Of a DNA stretch of 64,000 nucleotides, positions 61,775-64,000 are shown piece after piece. Position 1 is the stretch's first letter; each line of letters begins with the position of its first letter. The translations under genes were made by a program, and so were the position numbers. Below the pieces are notes generated by a model that made no database searches, had not been told where the DNA came from, and saw nothing but the letters and a program-made list of their open reading frames with translations. Location: positions 1,072,394-1,136,393 of the forward strand of contig NZ_AUHV01000002.1 of the NCBI RefSeq assembly GCF_000423365.1. Reading direction: 5' to 3'. This DNA is from Maritalea myrionectae DSM 19524. Its GTDB lineage: Bacteria; Pseudomonadota; Alphaproteobacteria; Rhizobiales; Devosiaceae.

Positions 61775-62927
61775 TAATGGTTCATTTATTTTCCAAAAAC
61801 GTGGCGTATTTTACTTCTCTCGTCGCGTCCCAAACGATCTTCTCGACAACTATCAAAAACCTCGAATTGTCTTCTCGCTAAAGACCAGATCAGCACAGAC
61901 TGCGAAGGCTCGTGCGATGATCTTTGCGACCAAACTTGATGACGATTGGAAGTCTATGCGCTGGCGGGATACCAGCAACCCATTGTCACGCTTCTTGCGG
62001 CCTCAGGCCAAGCCAGCAAATGACCTACACCCTACCCCGAAGGCTCCAATGGTCTCCGAAGCAAAATCGGTGTACCTCAAGCATAAAGCCGAGGGACGCC
62101 CTAAGACATTTACTCAAGCGGTTGATCGCGCTGTTGATGCACTGGTGTCTTATCTGGGAGACCGCGAGGTCAATAGCTTAACCAGATTGGAAATCAATCA
62201 GTTCCGGGATCATCTGATTTCAAAGGGTCTAAGCATATCCAGCGTAAAGCGCTACTTCACCACATTAAAGGCTGTCTTCAATTTCGCTTCCCGTGAATTA
62301 GATTTTGAGGAGCCACGCGTGTTCTCTCAGGTTTACTATGGCGAGGACACCGGACCTCAGAAGAAACGCGCGGTATTTCTTCCTGACGAGTTAGCCAAGA
62401 TACAACGAGAATGCCGCATAAAAGACGACGAACAGCGTTGGTTGATCGCTTTACTGAGTGATACCGGTATGAGATTGAGTGAGGCTCTTGGTATTACGAA
62501 AGAAGATATAGCCCTGTCCGCGAAGCAGCCTTATATTGACCTTAAGCCTCACCCCTGGAGACGTCTTAAAACGACCGCAAGCGCTCGCAAAGTCCCATTG
62601 GGCGGTCATGCACTATGGGCTGCAAAACGGGCCTGTGAGGCTTCCGAAAACGCATTTCTGTTCCCGAAATATTGCGATGAGACAACGTGTCGTGCAAACT
62701 CTGCCAGTGGTGCATTGAACAAATGGATATCACCTAGAGTTTCTAACGGTGCAGTTGTTCACTCATTGCGACACACTTTTAGGGATAGATTGCGAGCCGT
62801 TGAGTGTCCAAAGGACATCATTGACCGCATTGGCGGCTGGAGCATTGGCGGCGTTGGCGAAAGCTACGGTGAAGGCCACCCAATTTCTGTGCTTTCGAAG
62901 TGGGTTTGCAAGGCTGTGGGAGATTAA
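61764..62927 (+). CDS. Tyrosine recombinase/integrase at tRNA-Leu
   Basis: 387 residues from the ATG at 61764; the longer frame to 61509 would run through the tRNA and is rejected. Starts NGSFIFQKRGVFYFSRRVP, then a core-binding domain (DREVNSLTRLEINQFRDHL-like). Catalytic residues: R in DTGMRLSEALG, K in SARKVPL, HSLRHTFRDRL, and Y in GESYGEGHP; the usual fifth histidine is replaced by W in GGWSIGG, common in this group. Bounded by a perfect 83-bp inverted repeat. Confidence 0.93.
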   Translation: MVDHNGSFIFQKRGVFYFSRRVPNDLLDNYQKPRIVFSLKTRSAQTAKARAMIFATKLDDDWKSMRWRDTSNPLSRFLRPQAKPANDLHPTPKAPMVSEAKSVYLKHKAEGRPKTFTQAVDRAVDALVSYLGDREVNSLTRLEINQFRDHLISKGLSISSVKRYFTTLKAVFNFASRELDFEEPRVFSQVYYGEDTGPQKKRAVFLPDELAKIQRECRIKDDEQRWLIALLSDTGMRLSEALGITKEDIALSAKQPYIDLKPHPWRRLKTTASARKVPLGGHALWAAKRACEASENAFLFPKYCDETTCRANSASGALNKWISPRVSNGAVVHSLRHTFRDRLRAVECPKDIIDRIGGWSIGGVGESYGEGHPISVLSKWVCKAVGD

Positions 62928-62935
62928 AGAGGGCC

Positions 62936-63018
62936 TTTGGTCTACCCTCCGCTGCGTTTCATTGCGAAAACCGAAGGATATCAATGGGTTACTTTGAGAA
63001 ATTGGTGCCCTGGAGAAG
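62936..63018. repeat. Inverted repeat, right copy
   Basis: Exact reverse complement of 61682-61764, beginning 8 bp after the integrase stop codon. It therefore includes an inverted copy of the tRNA-Leu 3' end (GGTGCCCTGGAGAAG). Confidence 0.97.
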
Positions 63019-63109
63019 TTAGTTTCTCATCACAGGCATCTCAAAATAACTGATATCCAACGATTTCAATAAGTTAGCTAAGACGCAGTTCGATGTAAAG
63101 GGGCATTTT

Positions 63110-63130
63110 TGGTCTACCATTTGGTCTACC
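63110..63130. repeat. Inverted pair of integrase arm-type repeats
   Basis: TGGTCTACC at 63110-63118 and 63122-63130, the reverse complement of the GGTAGACCA pair at 61754-61774 with the same period. Confidence 0.6.
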
Positions 63131-63930
63131 CTAAAGGCCCCTTGATTAATCGCTGGGGACCCTCGAGATTGTCGCGCGGTATAGGATGGATTTCTCAGGG
63201 TACCTCACCCCCACCGGGGGAAGATACAAAAGCTAATCAATACGATTGGGGCTTCAGATTTTTTCTGATTTCCCTTTGTGTGTTCTCCCACATTTTTTGA
63301 CAGGTCTGGCATCTTCTCCGTATCCTCCAGGTGGCTCTCAGAGACTCCCTCAGCTGCTTTCTTAGCGTGTGTGCGGCAACGGGGGTACCGAACAAGCTGA
63401 ATGGACTCTCTAAGGCCATTTATTTGTCTCGTGGAGCCAATGTACAAAATGCCGAGAACCCTCAAGGCAGACATAAGGAACTAATCGGCCATAGAGGCCT
63501 TGCCAGAGCCGCCTCGGGATGCCTCTGAGACAGACACTAAACCCAGGAGGATCGCCCTTCTTGAGTCCTCAGCGAGCCTCTAAATACCATTCAGCTCAAA
63601 CAACTTGCGTTTAGCTGCGACACGCCAGCAACCCATACAGATGAAGTGTCCTCTTTAAGGTGCCCGGAGAACTTAAAGCCCTCCCAGAACACCTAGAAGC
63701 AACACAACAAGACATTAAGATAGAGAGACACAGTGATAAACCTAAGAGTACACCAGTACATTGATTAAATCTTCAATTAGGAACTGTCACATACCCATAG
63801 ATATCCTAGAGAGGTCTACAACTAAGACATCTCATAAGACTGGATTTGTCCTAAGCTAGATTTACTACAAGTGATCGAGTGAGACCCCTTAGGGTATCAT
63901 CATGCCTCTCATGTCGCATCATGATCTCAT

Positions 63931-63984
63931 AAAGGTGGGCCTTCGTCTTCCTATAGAATCTCTAAGGGGAAACCCCACCTTTTT
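63931..63984 (+). terminator. Terminator-like hairpin near the window end
   Basis: AAAGGTGGG (63931-63939)/CCCACCTTT (63974-63982), followed by TTT, with a small inner hairpin in the loop. Confidence 0.6.
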
Positions 63985-64000
63985 ATGTCTGACTCCTAAG

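Larger units (their letters stand above)
61682..64000. mobile_element. Start of a second integrated element (phage-like) at tRNA-Leu
   Basis: An att/integrase unit directly behind tRNA-Leu followed by unusually gene-poor DNA. No second tRNA end in direct orientation is inside the window, so its far end is not visible. Confidence 0.5.
63019..64000. other. Nearly 1 kb without a recognisable gene
   Basis: Contains a diverged direct copy of the att-flanking sequence (from about 63039), the TGGTCTACC pair and then about 870 bp with only short, unconvincing frames. CTCTAAGG/CCTCTAA-type words recur. It ends in a terminator. It may be a leader or promoter region of a phage-like element. Confidence 0.5.

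Overview
The window reads as chromosome of an alphaproteobacterium, most likely of the Hyphomicrobiales (Rhizobiales) or a near relative. This rests on the gene set: an MbfA-type ferritin/VIT1 fusion, an extensin-like peptidase-fold protein, an NDUFA9-like oxidoreductase, DUF2306, DUF302, DUF2267 and LytTR proteins, and an alternative spermidine pathway via carboxyspermidine. No rRNA is present, so the genus cannot be fixed.

From 1 to about 15.67 kb the DNA is visibly richer in A and T, gene-sparse and looks acquired. It carries three cyclic-di-GMP genes (a truncated EAL gene, a GGDEF-EAL gene paired with a periplasmic sulfite-oxidase-fold protein, and a PAS-GGDEF gene), two TetR-controlled or orphan small genes, a probable small RNA with its own promoter and terminator (about 7625-7716), and a 1356-residue Cap4-type nuclease/STAND NTPase resembling Avs antiphage sensors. 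It also holds a controller-protein-like regulator facing a two-gene operon of unknown function. It ends in an integrase/AlpA-type module abutting the 3' end of tRNA-Ser(GGA), as expected for an integrative element.

From 15.9 to 61.4 kb is core chromosome. It holds msrA, a peroxiredoxin, an amino-acid ABC transporter and a polyamine cluster (arginine decarboxylase, carboxyspermidine dehydrogenase, carboxyspermidine decarboxylase, agmatinase). After these come a Xre-RES toxin-antitoxin pair behind a 50-bp tandem repeat, lepA, mbfA, an ArsR/SRPBCC pair, a glycerophosphodiesterase, several regulator/membrane-protein pairs, trhO, a class I fumarase, and a pheS - exonuclease/ASCH - pheT - two glycosyltransferases run. 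rplT-rpmI are separated from infC by about 3.2 kb that includes a MuF-domain toxin candidate and its probable immunity gene. queG, uppP, two GSTs and a MarR follow. infC appears to start at ATT.

From 61.6 kb to the end is a second integration site. A tyrosine recombinase lies directly behind tRNA-Leu(CAG) and is enclosed by a perfect 83-bp inverted repeat that includes the tRNA 3' end. It is followed by nearly 1 kb of non-coding, phage-like DNA. The inverted att-integrase cassette, the MuF toxin/immunity pair, the Avs-like gene and the small RNA are the most interesting items.
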